Notes under the pieces: model-generated | Database searches by the model: none | What the model was told of the DNA's origin: nothing | What the model saw: only the letters and a program-made list of their open reading frames with translations | Assembly: GCF_903166545.1 (NCBI RefSeq) | Contig: NZ_CAESCH010000001.1 | Location: 3,724,001 to 3,788,000 of the forward strand | Direction: 5' to 3' | Source: Metabacillus schmidteae | Lineage (GTDB): Bacteria > Bacillota > Bacilli > Bacillales > Bacillaceae | Length of the DNA stretch: 64,000 nt | Shown here: piece by piece, positions 30,651 to 40,424 of the stretch | Layout: each line of letters begins with the position of its first letter | Position numbering within the stretch: the first letter of the stretch is position 1 | Made by a program: the position numbers and the translations under genes

Positions 30651-30701
30651 AGTCCTGTAATAAAGTCCAACAATTACCATTGGATTGTTGAGGAAGAAAA
30701 T

Positions 30702-30769
30702 AAAAAAAGAGGAAGAATATTCATTATCCTCCTGATTAAACGGAGTAATAATCAATAATTCTTCCTCTT
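30702..30769 (-). terminator. Terminator of the spoIIA operon
   Basis: Twelve-base stem AAGAGGAAGAAT / ATTCTTCCTCTT (30758-30769 and 30707-30718) followed by T7 on the minus strand. The stem begins within the sigF stop codon. Confidence 0.85.
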
Positions 30770-31529
30770 ATATTTGATTCATCTTTTCTTTCATTTGCTG
30801 TAGTATCTTTTTCTCAAGCCTTGAAACTTGTACTTGAGATATTCCCAGTCGATCCGCTACCTCTGACTGAGTTTGATCTTTATAATATCGCAGGAACACA
30901 ATGAGTCTCTCCCGCTCGTCTAAGTCGCGGATGGCGTCCTTTAATACAATTTTATCAAACCACTTTGTTTCCGTATTATCCGCAATTTGATCAAGCAATG
31001 TAATGGGATCTCCATCATTTTCATAAACAGTTTCATGGATAGATGAAGGTGCTCTGACAGCTTCCTGTGCAAGTACAACATCTTCAGGAGCAATATCAAG
31101 ATAGGAGGCTATTTCTGCAACTGTTGGTACTTTTCCCATTGTCTTTGATAATTCATCTCTGGCGCGTCTGATTTTATTTCCAAGTTCCTTTAAGGAACGG
31201 CTCACTTTCACCGTACCATCATCGCGAATAAAACGTTGAATTTCACCAATAATCATTGGTACAGCATAGGTTGAAAATCTAACGTCATAAGATAAATCAA
31301 ATTTATCAACAGATTTCAGTAATCCAATACTACCTATTTGAAATAAATCATCAGGTTCATATCCACGATTTAAAAAACGTTGGACAACAGACCAAACTAA
31401 CCTCATGTTTTTTTGGATAATTAAATCTCGTGCTTCTTGGTCACCTTCTTGACTACGACGAATTAATTCCTTAACCTCATGGTCCTTTAACTGTGTATTT
31501 GATTGATCTTTCTTGACCTCCACATCCAT
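30768..31529 (-). CDS. sigF: Sporulation sigma factor SigF
   Basis: 253 residues. Region 2 includes NMRLVWSVVQRFLNRGYEPDDLFQIG; region 3 and the region 4 helix-turn-helix (QTQSEVADRLGISQVQVSRLEKK) are complete. First forespore-specific sigma factor, held inactive by SpoIIAB until polar septation. Third gene of spoIIAA-spoIIAB-sigF. Confidence 0.98.
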   Translation of the reverse strand: MDVEVKKDQSNTQLKDHEVKELIRRSQEGDQEARDLIIQKNMRLVWSVVQRFLNRGYEPDDLFQIGSIGLLKSVDKFDLSYDVRFSTYAVPMIIGEIQRFIRDDGTVKVSRSLKELGNKIRRARDELSKTMGKVPTVAEIASYLDIAPEDVVLAQEAVRAPSSIHETVYENDGDPITLLDQIADNTETKWFDKIVLKDAIRDLDERERLIVFLRYYKDQTQSEVADRLGISQVQVSRLEKKILQQMKEKMNQI

Positions 31530-31542
31530 AGCAAGTCTCCCT

Positions 31543-31983
31543 TTAATTGCATAAAGCTTTACTTTTCGATAAATGTTTTACCAATTTGACAGTTGTTCCT
31601 GTTGATTCAGATGACTCTACAGTAATTTCATCCATGAAGTTCTCCATGATCGTAAAGCCCATTCCAGATCTCTCCAGTTCTGGTTTTGTCGTATATAGAG
31701 GCTGTCTTGCCTCTTCTACATCAACAATTCCTATCCCTTCATCACGGATCGTTAATTGGACAATTCCATCCTCTAGCGCAACAGAGATATAAACAATTCC
31801 ATTAGGATCATTATCATATCCATGGATAATGGCATTCGTAACAGCTTCCGACACCACTGTTTTAATCTCAGTTAATTCATCCATTGTGGGATCCAATTGG
31901 GTAATAAATGCTGCTACCGTTACCCTTGCAAATGATTCATTTTGGCTTAGCGCAGAAAACTGAAGGTTCATTTCGTTTTTCAT
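31543..31983 (-). CDS. spoIIAB: Anti-sigma F factor and serine kinase SpoIIAB
   Basis: 146 residues, GHKL ATPase fold with [11 protein letters not shown] (N-box), DEGIGI and RSGMGFTIM (ATP lid). Binds SigF and phosphorylates SpoIIAA. Its ATG overlaps the spoIIAA stop by 4 bases (ATGA), ensuring matched synthesis of the partner-switch proteins. Confidence 0.98.
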   Translation of the reverse strand: MKNEMNLQFSALSQNESFARVTVAAFITQLDPTMDELTEIKTVVSEAVTNAIIHGYDNDPNGIVYISVALEDGIVQLTIRDEGIGIVDVEEARQPLYTTKPELERSGMGFTIMENFMDEITVESSESTGTTVKLVKHLSKSKALCN

Positions 31984-32333
31984 GATGCCACCCCCAAAGT
32001 CTGGAGCGCTTTGAGCTCATCTTCTTCTAATCGAATAATTTTAAACAAACCTGACATATCAAATAAACGTTTTACTGCTGGAGAAATTGCACATACGACC
32101 ATTTCCCCGCCAGTTGCTTTTATTTGCTTATATCTTCCTAAAATGACACCCAATCCTGAACTATCCATAAACGATAAATTCCCAAGATTCAACACAATGT
32201 GCTGGATTTGATTTGCAGCTAAAGTATCTGTCACCTTTGTACGTAATTCTTCTGCTGCATGATGATCAAGCTCACCTGAGAGTCTTATACACAGCACAGA
32301 TTCTTTTACATCAAGTTCAATCGCTAGACTCAA
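31980..32333 (-). CDS. spoIIAA: Anti-anti-sigma F factor SpoIIAA
   Basis: 117 residues, STAS domain. The phosphorylated serine is S58 in [14 protein letters not shown], the same position as in B. subtilis. When dephosphorylated by SpoIIE it binds SpoIIAB and frees SigF. First gene of the operon, with a SigH-type promoter 35-64 bases upstream. Confidence 0.98.
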   Translation of the reverse strand: MSLAIELDVKESVLCIRLSGELDHHAAEELRTKVTDTLAANQIQHIVLNLGNLSFMDSSGLGVILGRYKQIKATGGEMVVCAISPAVKRLFDMSGLFKIIRLEEDELKALQTLGVAS

Positions 32334-32367
32334 GGTTTTACCCCTCCTTAAATTCTGGATAAAGAGT

Positions 32368-32397
32368 CAATTCTTGATTGAACATTGATTTTCCTGC
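32368..32397 (-). promoter_or_regulatory. SigH-type promoter of the spoIIA operon
   Basis: Minus strand GCAGGAAAA, 12-base spacer, CAAGAATTG, matching RNAGGAWWW and RNNGAATWW apart from the first -10 base. SigH plus Spo0A control of spoIIA is known. Confidence 0.65.
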
Positions 32398-32429
32398 TCA
32401 ATGACAAAACTAGTGGCATTTCGTCAACA

Positions 32430-33593
32430 TTAGCCAGCCTTTGTAAAGTCGCCCATCACTCTCTTAAACATCGTCCACCAACTCGCTTCATCAATGTCCT
32501 TTTCAGCAACAAGCTTACTCTCAGCAATTACTTTGCCTTCTTTCTTTAATTGGAGAGTGCCAAGTTCATCTCCTTTTTTCACGGGAGCTTTAATATCATT
32601 TTTCATTAAAATCTCTTGTGTCACATCATCAACTTTTTCACCCTTTTTCGTAAGAACAGAAATAGGCTCTGAAGTCATAAGATTTACTTCTTTTTCGCTA
32701 CCTTTGCTTACTTTCAATTGCGATAACACGTGATCCTTTTTGAATAATGGATGTGTTTGATATTGACTAAATGCAAAGTCTAGCATTTTTGTAACTTGTG
32801 CATTACGATCTTTAGGAGTATCTGCACCGAACACTACTGCGATAACACGCATATTGTCCTTTTTAGCTGTTGCTGTTAAACAGTATTTTGCTTCATTTGT
32901 AAACCCTGTTTTTACTCCATCTACTCCTGGATAAAACTTAACGAGACGATTCGTGTTGACAAGCCAGAATTTTTTATCTGTTCCCTCACGTAAATAATCT
33001 TCGTATTTGCCTGTAAAATTTGTGATTTTTTCGAATTTTAATAATTCTTTTGCCATTAAAGCCATATCATGTGCAGAACTATAATGATCTGGTTCAGGTA
33101 AACCAGTGGGATTTTTAAAATGTGTATTTTTCAAATCCAATTCTTCTACCTTTTTATTCATCATATTGACGAATTCTTCAGCAGATCCAGCAATTTTTTC
33201 AGCCATTGCAACAGAAGCATCATTACCAGATCCTATTGCAATTCCTTTTAACATTTGCTCAACAGTCATTTCTTCTCCAGGCTCAAGAAAGATTTGTGAC
33301 CCTCCCATTGAGGCTGCATATTCACTTGTACGTACTTTTTCATCCCATTTAATTTGTCCTTTATCTAACGCTTCCATAATTAAAAGCATTGTCATAATCT
33401 TCGTCATACTTGCTGGAGGAAGTTTTTCATCACTGTTTTTATCATATAAAATGGTTCCGGTATCCCGTTCAATTAAAACAGCAGACTTCGCTTTATCTGC
33501 AAGCTCGACAGTTGTTGATTCTTTAGCTAAAGCCATAGGTGTTACAGAAAGCAGCATTGTTATAAGTGTTAAACACGATATCACTCGTTTCAT
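32430..33593 (-). CDS. dacF: D-alanyl-D-alanine carboxypeptidase DacF
   Basis: 387 residues. Signal peptide 1-23 ending ALA. Penicillin-binding motifs: SMTK (SxxK), SGN in IGSGNDASVAMAE and KTG in DGVKTGFT. A C-terminal beta domain and amphipathic membrane-anchoring tail follow. Forespore carboxypeptidase that tunes cortex cross-linking. ATG 33593 has SD GGAGGG at 8 bases; the open frame 9 codons upstream overlaps that SD. I could not find a clear SigF/SigG promoter upstream. Confidence 0.94.
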   Translation of the reverse strand: MKRVISCLTLITMLLSVTPMALAKESTTVELADKAKSAVLIERDTGTILYDKNSDEKLPPASMTKIMTMLLIMEALDKGQIKWDEKVRTSEYAASMGGSQIFLEPGEEMTVEQMLKGIAIGSGNDASVAMAEKIAGSAEEFVNMMNKKVEELDLKNTHFKNPTGLPEPDHYSSAHDMALMAKELLKFEKITNFTGKYEDYLREGTDKKFWLVNTNRLVKFYPGVDGVKTGFTNEAKYCLTATAKKDNMRVIAVVFGADTPKDRNAQVTKMLDFAFSQYQTHPLFKKDHVLSQLKVSKGSEKEVNLMTSEPISVLTKKGEKVDDVTQEILMKNDIKAPVKKGDELGTLQLKKEGKVIAESKLVAEKDIDEASWWTMFKRVMGDFTKAG

Positions 33594-33939
33594 TTCATAA
33601 GCCCTCCATTCTTTATACATTCCATTTTTTCCAGTAGGAGGAAAAATATACTAGTGGAGGGAGAAAATTTATTTGAGATATTTACTTTAGATTTTTTAGT
33701 TCATATTTTCTGCCTTTATATATGAACCACTTTTTGTTATGTTTAATGATGTAAGAATTTATTTGTCGTTGATTCTGACTGAATTTTCAAAAATGCTCTA
33801 GCTTGTTTATTGGTAATTTCAATTCCAATTAAATACTTAAACTCCTATTCATCATAACTTTTCAACCATCTCGGAGTAGATATCAACCATTAATCTACTT
33901 TTATCCACCATTCATTTCTATTTCGCCTCCTCTACCTAA

Positions 33940-34142
33940 GGACAAAAGCGCAAGCGCCTTGACCAGCCTAGGGCAAATAAGACGCAAATGAATAGAAGAA
34001 GACATTCTTTGTCTTCAATTCATTTGTGGCTTATGACCTCGAGGGGCTAGGTGCTGGCAGTCAAAGACGCGACGTCCTGTCGCACTGACTGCACTTGCAC
34101 ATCCTGTGCTTCGGAGCTGGATGTCGAAGCGCTTAGCCACAG
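33940..34142. repeat. Structured intergenic repeat-like element
   Basis: G+C-richer block in a 590-base gap between dacF and pdp. It opens with AAAGCGCAAGCGCC. A long imperfect hairpin runs from CCAGC-CTAG (33964-33971) to CTAG-GTGCTGG (34047-34057), with inner stems CAAATGAAT/ATTCATTTG and GAAGACA/TGTCTTC. Two tandem small hairpins follow with a shared loop type, GCGAC-GTCCT-GTCGC and GCAC-ATCCT-GTGC. It ends near GAAGCGCTTAGCC. Elements opening with this AGCGCAAGCGCC motif recur between genes in Bacillaceae, as I recall. I see no gene in the rest of the gap (33621-33939). Confidence 0.6.
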
Positions 34143-34173
34143 TTCAAGAATCTTATAATTTCCTGCTAAGCAA

Positions 34174-34201
34174 CAAAAAACCACAGCCTCCGGCTGTGGT
34201 C
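34174..34201 (-). terminator. Terminator of drm-pupG-pdp
   Basis: Stem ACCACAGCC / GGCTGTGGT with a 3-base loop and T6 on the minus strand. Confidence 0.92.
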
Positions 34202-34213
34202 CACTAAAATAAA

Positions 34214-35515
34214 CTATTCAACAGTTGCATAAATCAATTTTGGTGCGTCTACTTTCTGGTCACTAATTGAAATGCTTTCGTATAGCTTCGCTTTTACATC
34301 TTCTACATTTTCTCGGTTACTATGAATTGTCACCAAGGATTCGCCTTTTTTAACTGGATCCCCAATTTTTTTGTTTAAAACGAGTCCTACTGCCAGGTCA
34401 ATTTGGGAGTCTTTTGTTGCGCGGCCTGCTCCGAGCAGCATGGCGGCTGTTCCGATTGAGTCGGCAATCATATCAGAGAGATTACCATCTTGTTTTGCTT
34501 CAAGTTCTATTTTATAGGTTGCTTGTGGCAACGTTTCAGGTTTATCTACAACAGATCCGTCTCCACCTTGAGCTTCCAGGAACGTTTTAAGTGTTGTTAG
34601 AGCTTTTCCATTGTTCATGACTTCAATAAGCATAGATCTTGCTTCTTCTAAAGTTTTTGCTTTTTCAGCTAAAAGGACCATATAACTTCCAAGTGATAAG
34701 CAAAGTTCTTCTAAGTCTTTTGGACCTTTTCCGCTTAATGTATCAATTGCTTCTTTTACTTCTAATGCATTACCGATTGCATATCCGAGCGGCTGGCTCA
34801 TATCAGAAATAATCGCCATTGTTCTGCGGCCTACTAAGTTTCCAATATCAACCATTGCCTTTGCCAGCTCTTTTGAATCATCTAGATCTTTCATAAAAGC
34901 TCCTGCACCAGTCTTGACGTCAAGAACTATGGCATCCGCACCGGCAGCAATTTTTTTACTCATAATCGAGCTTGCTATGAGAGGAATACTGTTTACTGTA
35001 GCCGTTACGTCACGTAATGCATATAAGCTTTTGTCTGCCGGAGTAAGATTTCCGCTTTGACCGATGACAGCTATTTTATTTTTATTTACTAATTCTATAA
35101 ATTGTTTGTTTTCAATTTCAACATGAAAACCTGGTACAGATTCGAGTTTATCAATTGTACCACCTGTATGCCCAAGTCCTCTGCCGGACATCTTTGCCAC
35201 CGGAACACCTACTGCCGCTACTAATGGACCTAGAACTAGAGTCGTTGTATCACCGACACCGCCAGTACTATGTTTATCAACTTTAATTCCTTCTATTTCA
35301 CTTAAATCAATGGTATCTCCTGAATGTACCATTGCCATTGTAAGTTCAGCTCGTTCGTGATCTGTCATTCCCTGAAAATAGACAGCCATTGTAAAAGCGC
35401 TCATTTGATAGTCAGGAATATCTCCAGAAGTATAGCCTTCTATTATGTGATGGATTTCTTCCTTAGTCAGCTCTTTTCCATCACGTTTTTTTTCAATTAG
35501 GTCAACCATTCTCAT
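34214..35515 (-). CDS. pdp: Pyrimidine-nucleoside phosphorylase
   Basis: 433 residues of the thymidine/pyrimidine phosphorylase family. [13 protein letters not shown] binds phosphate; [19 protein letters not shown] is the family signature. Cleaves uridine, deoxyuridine and thymidine to base plus (deoxy)ribose-1-phosphate. Follows pupG with a 25-base gap in a salvage operon led by drm. Confidence 0.97.
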   Translation of the reverse strand: MRMVDLIEKKRDGKELTKEEIHHIIEGYTSGDIPDYQMSAFTMAVYFQGMTDHERAELTMAMVHSGDTIDLSEIEGIKVDKHSTGGVGDTTTLVLGPLVAAVGVPVAKMSGRGLGHTGGTIDKLESVPGFHVEIENKQFIELVNKNKIAVIGQSGNLTPADKSLYALRDVTATVNSIPLIASSIMSKKIAAGADAIVLDVKTGAGAFMKDLDDSKELAKAMVDIGNLVGRRTMAIISDMSQPLGYAIGNALEVKEAIDTLSGKGPKDLEELCLSLGSYMVLLAEKAKTLEEARSMLIEVMNNGKALTTLKTFLEAQGGDGSVVDKPETLPQATYKIELEAKQDGNLSDMIADSIGTAAMLLGAGRATKDSQIDLAVGLVLNKKIGDPVKKGESLVTIHSNRENVEDVKAKLYESISISDQKVDAPKLIYATVE

Positions 35516-35540
35516 CGCTTTATCACCTTTTCACTTTAGT

Positions 35541-36362
35541 TTAGGAGTGAATTTTTTCTACTATGCTTTTCACCAAGTTCAAAAAGTTTGCACGGACTTT
35601 CTCGGTTGTTTCCATAACTTCATCATGTGATAGTGGTTGATCTAGAATTCCTGCAGCCATATTGGAGATACATGAAATACCTAGTACCTTTAATCCTGCA
35701 TGTCTTGCAACAATGACTTCCGGAACTGTAGACATTCCGACAGCGTCACCCCCAATGATTCGGAGAGCGCGAACTTCAGCTGGAGTTTCATAGGATGGAC
35801 CCGTGTTTCCGACATAAACGCCTTCTTGCAGCTTAATATTTAACTTACTTGCAACGCTCTTAGCTAATTCTCTTAATGTACGGTCATAGCTCTCGGACAT
35901 ATCCGGGAAGCGGGCACCTATCTCTGAATCATTAGGACCAATTAATGGGTTTGTGCCCATATTATTAATGTGGTCACTAATTAGCATAAGGTCTCCTGCT
36001 TCAAATGTTTTATTTATTCCTCCTGCGGCATTTGTTACAATCAATGTTTCAACGCCTAATTCCTTCATGACTCGTACTGGTGCAGTCACTTTATCTAAAC
36101 TATAGCCTTCATAGAAATGAAATCTTCCTTGCATGGCTACTACTTTTACTCCCTTTAATTGTCCAAACACTAGTTGACCTGCATGTCCTTCAACAGTAGA
36201 TACAGGAAAATTAGGAATCTCGTTGTATGGAATTTTTACAGGGCTTTCAATTTCATCTGCCAGCACACCTAAGCCTGAGCCTAAAATTAAACCAATGCTT
36301 GGGATATCACTGTATTTTTCTTTTAAGTAATTAGCTGCTTCTCTAATTTTTTCGATATTCAC
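35541..36362 (-). CDS. pupG: Purine-nucleoside phosphorylase, type I
   Basis: 273 residues. GLILGSGLG at the N-terminus, the H-containing [20 protein letters not shown] and the purine-binding segment [13 protein letters not shown] and [13 protein letters not shown] mark the trimeric PNP class for inosine and guanosine. Releases ribose-1-phosphate that Drm converts to ribose-5-phosphate. Between drm and pdp. Confidence 0.96.
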   Translation of the reverse strand: MNIEKIREAANYLKEKYSDIPSIGLILGSGLGVLADEIESPVKIPYNEIPNFPVSTVEGHAGQLVFGQLKGVKVVAMQGRFHFYEGYSLDKVTAPVRVMKELGVETLIVTNAAGGINKTFEAGDLMLISDHINNMGTNPLIGPNDSEIGARFPDMSESYDRTLRELAKSVASKLNIKLQEGVYVGNTGPSYETPAEVRALRIIGGDAVGMSTVPEVIVARHAGLKVLGISCISNMAAGILDQPLSHDEVMETTEKVRANFLNLVKSIVEKIHS

Positions 36363-36375
36363 TATGTATCTCCTC

Positions 36376-37560
36376 CTATTTCAACTCAGACAAAAAGCTT
36401 TTACCATATGCAGGCAGCTTTACTTTGAAATTATCAGCAATCGTTGACCCTACATCAGCAAACGTTTCTCTTAACGGAAGTTCTTTTCCTTCATTAAAAC
36501 TTGGGCTGTAGACTAATAAAGGAACGAATTCTCTTGTATGATCTGTTCCATGATGTACTGGATCATTTCCGTGATCTGCTGTAATAATTAAAAGATCGTC
36601 TTTCTTTAATTTATCTAGGACTTCAGTTAATCTTCTATCGAATTCTTCCAGTGCATTTCCATAACCTTGCGGATCTCTTCTATGGCCAAAGAGGGCATCA
36701 AAATCGACTAAGTTTAAGAAGCTCAAACCAGTAAACTCCATATCTAATGTTTCATTCAACTTATCCATGCCATCCATATTAGACTTTGTTCGTAACGATT
36801 GGGTAATTCCTTCTCCATCATAAATATCGGCAATTTTTCCGATTGAAATAACATCAAAGCCACTGTCTTTGAGTTCATTCATTACAGTGCGATCAAATGG
36901 TTTTAGAGCATAATCATGACGGTTAGCTGTTCGCGTAAATTCTCCCGGTTTTCCAAGGAATGGTCTAGCAATGATTCGGCCAACCATGTATTTATCATTC
37001 ATCGTCATTTCTCTGGCCATTTCACAAATTTTATATAATTCATCAAGCGGTACAATATCTTCATGTGCAGCAATTTGCAAAACTGAATCAGCTGAAGTAT
37101 AGACGATAAGAGCTCCTGTCTTCATATGCTCTTCACCTAGTTCATCTAAGATTTCAGTTCCTGAAGCCGGCTTATTGCCAATAATCTTACGCCCTGACTT
37201 TTCCTCTAACTCTTTTATTAAATCGTCTGGAAATCCTTCCGGAAATACTTGAAAAGGCTGTTGTATATTGAGGCCCATAATTTCCCAGTGTCCTGTCATC
37301 GTATCTTTCCCATTTGATGCTTCTTGCATTTTTGTATAAAAAGCAGCTGGATGTGATTGTGTTGGTATTCCTTTAATTTCCCGAATATGGCTTAAGCCTA
37401 ACTTCGCCATGTTCGGCATGTTTAAGCCGTCCATCTGTTCAGCAATATGTCCTAGTGTATCCGCACCTAAATCGTTGAATTTCTCTGCATCAGGTGCCTC
37501 ACCAATCCCTACAGAGTCCAATACGATTAAAAACACTCGCTTATATGTATAGTTCTCCAT
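36376..37560 (-). CDS. drm: Phosphopentomutase
   Basis: 394 residues of the alkaline phosphatase superfamily. Metal ligands are seen in [15 protein letters not shown] at the N-terminus and in [19 protein letters not shown] near the C-terminus; the nucleophile region is [13 protein letters not shown]. Interconverts (deoxy)ribose-1- and -5-phosphates. First gene of drm-pupG-pdp, with a catabolite-repression-like site upstream. Confidence 0.97.
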   Translation of the reverse strand: MENYTYKRVFLIVLDSVGIGEAPDAEKFNDLGADTLGHIAEQMDGLNMPNMAKLGLSHIREIKGIPTQSHPAAFYTKMQEASNGKDTMTGHWEIMGLNIQQPFQVFPEGFPDDLIKELEEKSGRKIIGNKPASGTEILDELGEEHMKTGALIVYTSADSVLQIAAHEDIVPLDELYKICEMAREMTMNDKYMVGRIIARPFLGKPGEFTRTANRHDYALKPFDRTVMNELKDSGFDVISIGKIADIYDGEGITQSLRTKSNMDGMDKLNETLDMEFTGLSFLNLVDFDALFGHRRDPQGYGNALEEFDRRLTEVLDKLKKDDLLIITADHGNDPVHHGTDHTREFVPLLVYSPSFNEGKELPLRETFADVGSTIADNFKVKLPAYGKSFLSELK

Positions 37561-37655
37561 ACTTCAATGTCCTCCTTTACTTCATACCCTTATTTTACTT
37601 TTCCATTTATCATAACATTCCATTCTCTCCGAGGAACTTGTCGGAAGTCTGACAA

Positions 37656-37670
37656 CTATTTCGTTTCCAT
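37656..37670 (-). promoter_or_regulatory. Candidate CcpA (cre) site before drm
   Basis: Minus strand ATGGAAACGAAATAG agrees with the cre consensus WTGNAARCGNWWNCA except at the last two bases. Adjacent is the dyad TTGTC-N8-GACAA (37636-37653). Confidence 0.4.
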
Positions 37671-37730
37671 TATATACTTTCCTTAAGAATATTATCAACA
37701 CATCTATTATTCTCTAATTTACCTAAACTA

Positions 37731-37760
37731 AAAAGCATCTCCCTCCTGGGTGATGCTTTA
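37731..37760 (-). terminator. Terminator after xerD
   Basis: Stem AAAGCATC / GATGCTTT plus T-run on the minus strand; it starts within the xerD stop codon. Confidence 0.8.
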
Positions 37761-38651
37761 GGCACGAGGATGAAATTGATTGTATACATCCTTTAGTCTA
37801 GTTTTTGTAACATGTGTATAAATTTGAGTGGTTGAAATGTCAGCATGTCCAAGCATTTCCTGGACTGCTCGCAAGTCTGCACCATTTTCAAGTAAGTGTG
37901 TTGCAAATGAGTGTCTTAATGTATGTGGTGTTAATTCATTGTTTATGTTCGCCTCAAGAGCAATTTTTTTTAAATTTTTCCAAAACCCCTGCCTCGTTAT
38001 TCTTTTTCCATGATGGTTGATAAATAAGGCTTCTGTTGGTTCCTTTTTATTCATTAGCTTTGAACGGCCTTTTTCAACATAATTCATTATTGCATCTGTT
38101 GCAGTTCTGCCAATCGGAACGATTCTCTCCTTGTTTCCTTTTCCATAGCAGCGAATAAAGCCCATAGTAAGATGAGCATCGGTTAAGTTCAAATTAATCA
38201 TCTCGCTTACACGAATTCCTGTTGCATACAGAAGTTCTAACATAGCTTTATCCCGCAATCCAAAGGGAGTTGTTGGCTTTGGCGTTTCAAGAAGCTGTTC
38301 AACCTCTTGGAGAGATAGAATTTTCGGGAGATTTCTCTCAAGTTGCGGTGATTCAATTAACACAGATGGATCTTGGTCTGCTTGCTTTTCTCTCAATAAA
38401 AATTGGTGAAAATTACGAATAGAAGCCGTATGCCTGGCGATCGTTTTGCTTGATTTTCCGGACTCTTTTAAAAATTTTAAAAATTGAATGATATGAAGAC
38501 GGGATACATCGTTAAATGAAGTAATTTTTTGGACTTCGTTTATATGCTTTTGGTAGCTTTTCAAATCTCGCTCATAAGAAACAATCGTATTGTTTGATAA
38601 TCCTCTTTCTACGATTAGGTAATGGATAAAATCTTTTATTTGATCCTTCAA
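37758..38651 (-). CDS. xerD: Tyrosine recombinase XerD (RipX)
   Basis: 297 residues. The N-terminal SAM-like core-binding domain (1-95) precedes the catalytic domain with the full set R147, K171, H243, R246, H269 and nucleophile Y278. With CodV (XerC) it resolves chromosome dimers at dif. Follows yqzK by 6 bases. Housekeeping recombinase rather than an integrase: no att-like repeats surround it. Confidence 0.95.
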   Translation of the reverse strand: MKDQIKDFIHYLIVERGLSNNTIVSYERDLKSYQKHINEVQKITSFNDVSRLHIIQFLKFLKESGKSSKTIARHTASIRNFHQFLLREKQADQDPSVLIESPQLERNLPKILSLQEVEQLLETPKPTTPFGLRDKAMLELLYATGIRVSEMINLNLTDAHLTMGFIRCYGKGNKERIVPIGRTATDAIMNYVEKGRSKLMNKKEPTEALFINHHGKRITRQGFWKNLKKIALEANINNELTPHTLRHSFATHLLENGADLRAVQEMLGHADISTTQIYTHVTKTRLKDVYNQFHPRA

Positions 38652-38657
38652 ATTTGT

Positions 38658-38885
38658 CTACTCCCCGTTATCAATAAAGAAAATCAATCTGTTTAACCAG
38701 TTTTCTTCCTCATTATTAATCATCTTTGTTACCTTTAGTGCTGCACCTTCCGGTTGATCATAGCGATGCATCTGTTGATATTCTAAGTTCACCCACATAA
38801 TAGCATAATAGAACAAAATCGTAAATCCAGTAAAAAGGACAAAAACCTTGATCATATCTTTTACAGTTTTTAGCCACCTAATCAT
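38658..38885 (-). CDS. yqzK: YqzK-like DUF4227 membrane protein
   Basis: 75 residues with one N-terminal membrane helix (about 13-32) and a soluble tail. Start ATG 38885 follows SD GGAGGTAGCT; an open frame 8 codons further lacks an SD. The position between fur and xerD matches B. subtilis yqzK. Function unknown. Confidence 0.8.
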   Translation of the reverse strand: MIRWLKTVKDMIKVFVLFTGFTILFYYAIMWVNLEYQQMHRYDQPEGAALKVTKMINNEEENWLNRLIFFIDNGE

Positions 38886-38983
38886 AGCTACCTCCAATAA
38901 TCTTTTCACATTTTATGTGATTATTAGAAGATATGCCAAAAAGGACAAACTTTATACATGTTTTTTTACTTTTTAAGTAATAT

Positions 38984-39012
38984 AAAAAGCCTAACATCTG
39001 TTAGACTTTTTC
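38984..39012 (-). terminator. Terminator of fur
   Basis: Stem AAAAAG-CTAACA / TGTTAG-CTTTTT, loop TC-type, T-run on the minus strand. Confidence 0.85.
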
Positions 39013-39016
39013 GAAT

Positions 39017-39475
39017 TTATTCTGCTTTGTTCTCGCCTTTTTCCTGACATTTCTCACAAATACCATGGAAGGTTAAGCGATGATCTTTTATTTTAAATTT
39101 CCAGTCACGTTCAACTATCTCTTCAACATCTTCTAGAAGATCATCTTCGATTTCTGCTACAGATCCACATTCTATACATACTAAATGATGATGAAAATGC
39201 GCTGCACCTTCTTTACGAAGATCATATCTGGAAACACCATCACCAAAGTTAATTTTATCTACAACTTTTAATTCCGTTAATAATTCCAATGTACGATAAA
39301 CAGTGGCTAAACCAATTTCAGGTGCTTTTTCTTTAACGAGAAGGTAAACATCTTCTGCACTTAAATGATCTTCTTCGTTTTCAAGTAAAACCCGAACGGT
39401 TGCTTCACGCTGTGGTGTTAGCTTATAGCTAGCAGTATGTAACTGCTTTTTTATCCGATCAATGCGGTTTTCCAT
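39017..39475 (-). CDS. fur: Ferric uptake regulator Fur
   Basis: 152 residues. N-terminal winged helix (about 1-85, LTPQREATVRVLLENEEDHLSAEDVY), then the dimerisation domain with HFHHHLVCIECG and CEKC, which form the structural zinc site. Represses iron-uptake genes with Fe(II). Start ATG 39475 with SD GGGAGG; a longer open frame upstream would cover this SD. A TTGGAC/TATAAT pair with a 19-base spacer lies at 39510-39540, and an AT-rich palindrome resembling a Per/Fur box lies at 39582-39597. Confidence 0.95.
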   Translation of the reverse strand: MENRIDRIKKQLHTASYKLTPQREATVRVLLENEEDHLSAEDVYLLVKEKAPEIGLATVYRTLELLTELKVVDKINFGDGVSRYDLRKEGAAHFHHHLVCIECGSVAEIEDDLLEDVEEIVERDWKFKIKDHRLTFHGICEKCQEKGENKAE

Positions 39476-39581
39476 AACACTTTTCCTCCCTCGCCGCGTT
39501 CCCAAAACTATTATATATCATAGGTAAGGAAAGTGTCCAACTAAAATGATTTTAATGTAAGAAAAGTAAATGTTATTATTT

Positions 39582-39597
39582 AATAATAATTATTATT
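39582..39597. promoter_or_regulatory. AT-rich palindrome resembling a PerR/Fur box
   Basis: AATAATAATTATTATT is a perfect 16-base palindrome. The overlapping 15-mer TAATAATTATTATTA matches the Per box TTATAATNATTATAA at 13 of 15 positions. It overlaps the spoIIM stop codon region and lies about 110 bases upstream of fur, which PerR regulates in B. subtilis. Confidence 0.35.
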
Positions 39598-40249
39598 TAC
39601 TCACAAACTCTACAACATTCTTCATTAAAAAGGGTGATGCATAAGCCTCAAAGCCTGACGCAAGTACAGCAAGAATTCCAATAAAAACAAAAACGGACGC
39701 ATACCTCATAAAAAGTGTCAAAGGTGCCTCTAGAGTGTTTGTTTTTTTCACAAAGAGCTGCTTTATGATTTTTAAAGAAAAGGAAATCGCGACAGTACAC
39801 ATAATGATAAAGGCTGGGATCAATAGGATATTTTGCGGTAGGACCGTAACAAATGATAGAAGGAAGCCTTTTAACCCTAATTGATTTACCAAAAATCCAA
39901 CCGTGAATCCAACAACCATACCTTTTATAAAAAGCATAACAAGGATAACAGGTAATCCAATAATGGAAATTCCAAGGATCCACATTAACCCAAGATATTT
40001 TAAATTATGAAAGAAGCTTTGATTAAACATTTCAGCTGCACTCGCTACTTTTCCTTCAGCGACTTGTCCAAAAAAACGATTTAAATAATAGTATAAATCT
40101 TCTTTTTGACTTAAGTTCATACTGTTAACAATAATCGCTCCAAAAATGACTCCCATCAAAAACAAGACAAACACAAACAAATATATTGAAGAATACTCCT
40201 TAAGATGCTGCTTTATCATTGCACTTACTGGCAGTTGTTGTCTTCGCAT
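39593..40249 (-). CDS. spoIIM: Stage II sporulation protein M
   Basis: 218 residues with about five membrane helices and the conserved segment [21 protein letters not shown]. Part of the SpoIIDMP engulfment machinery, recruiting the SpoIIP and SpoIID hydrolases to the septum in the mother cell. SD GGGAGGAAAT. A near-perfect SigE promoter lies upstream, in line with known regulation. Confidence 0.95.
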   Translation of the reverse strand: MRRQQLPVSAMIKQHLKEYSSIYLFVFVLFLMGVIFGAIIVNSMNLSQKEDLYYYLNRFFGQVAEGKVASAAEMFNQSFFHNLKYLGLMWILGISIIGLPVILVMLFIKGMVVGFTVGFLVNQLGLKGFLLSFVTVLPQNILLIPAFIIMCTVAISFSLKIIKQLFVKKTNTLEAPLTLFMRYASVFVFIGILAVLASGFEAYASPFLMKNVVEFVSK

Positions 40250-40280
40250 AAATTATTTCCTCCCGTCTTTCACTTACTAG

Positions 40281-40309
40281 AGTATATGAGAGGAAACGTA
40301 ATCTATGAC
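40281..40309 (-). promoter_or_regulatory. SigE promoter of spoIIM
   Basis: Minus strand GTCATAG, 14-base spacer, CATATACT, very close to the SigE consensus. The start site would be near 40274, about 25 bases before the spoIIM ATG. Confidence 0.8.
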
Positions 40310-40424
40310 TTAAAAATGGCTTTCTTTTTGGTTAATAGAATTTAGTATTTAAATGGTGGAGAGGCAGCTGTTTTCGTCTTTTTTACTAGACTTCAACTTC
40401 GTTCTTTCTATTACTATTACTTCC

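Noticed and set aside
33940..34142. Short CRISPR-like array from the repeated TCCTGT hairpins
   Set aside because: Only two to three unequal hairpin units, no regular spacers and no cas genes.
37758..38651. XerD as an integrase marking a mobile element
   Set aside because: Housekeeping context (fur, yqzK, drm), no att-like repeats or cargo genes on either side.
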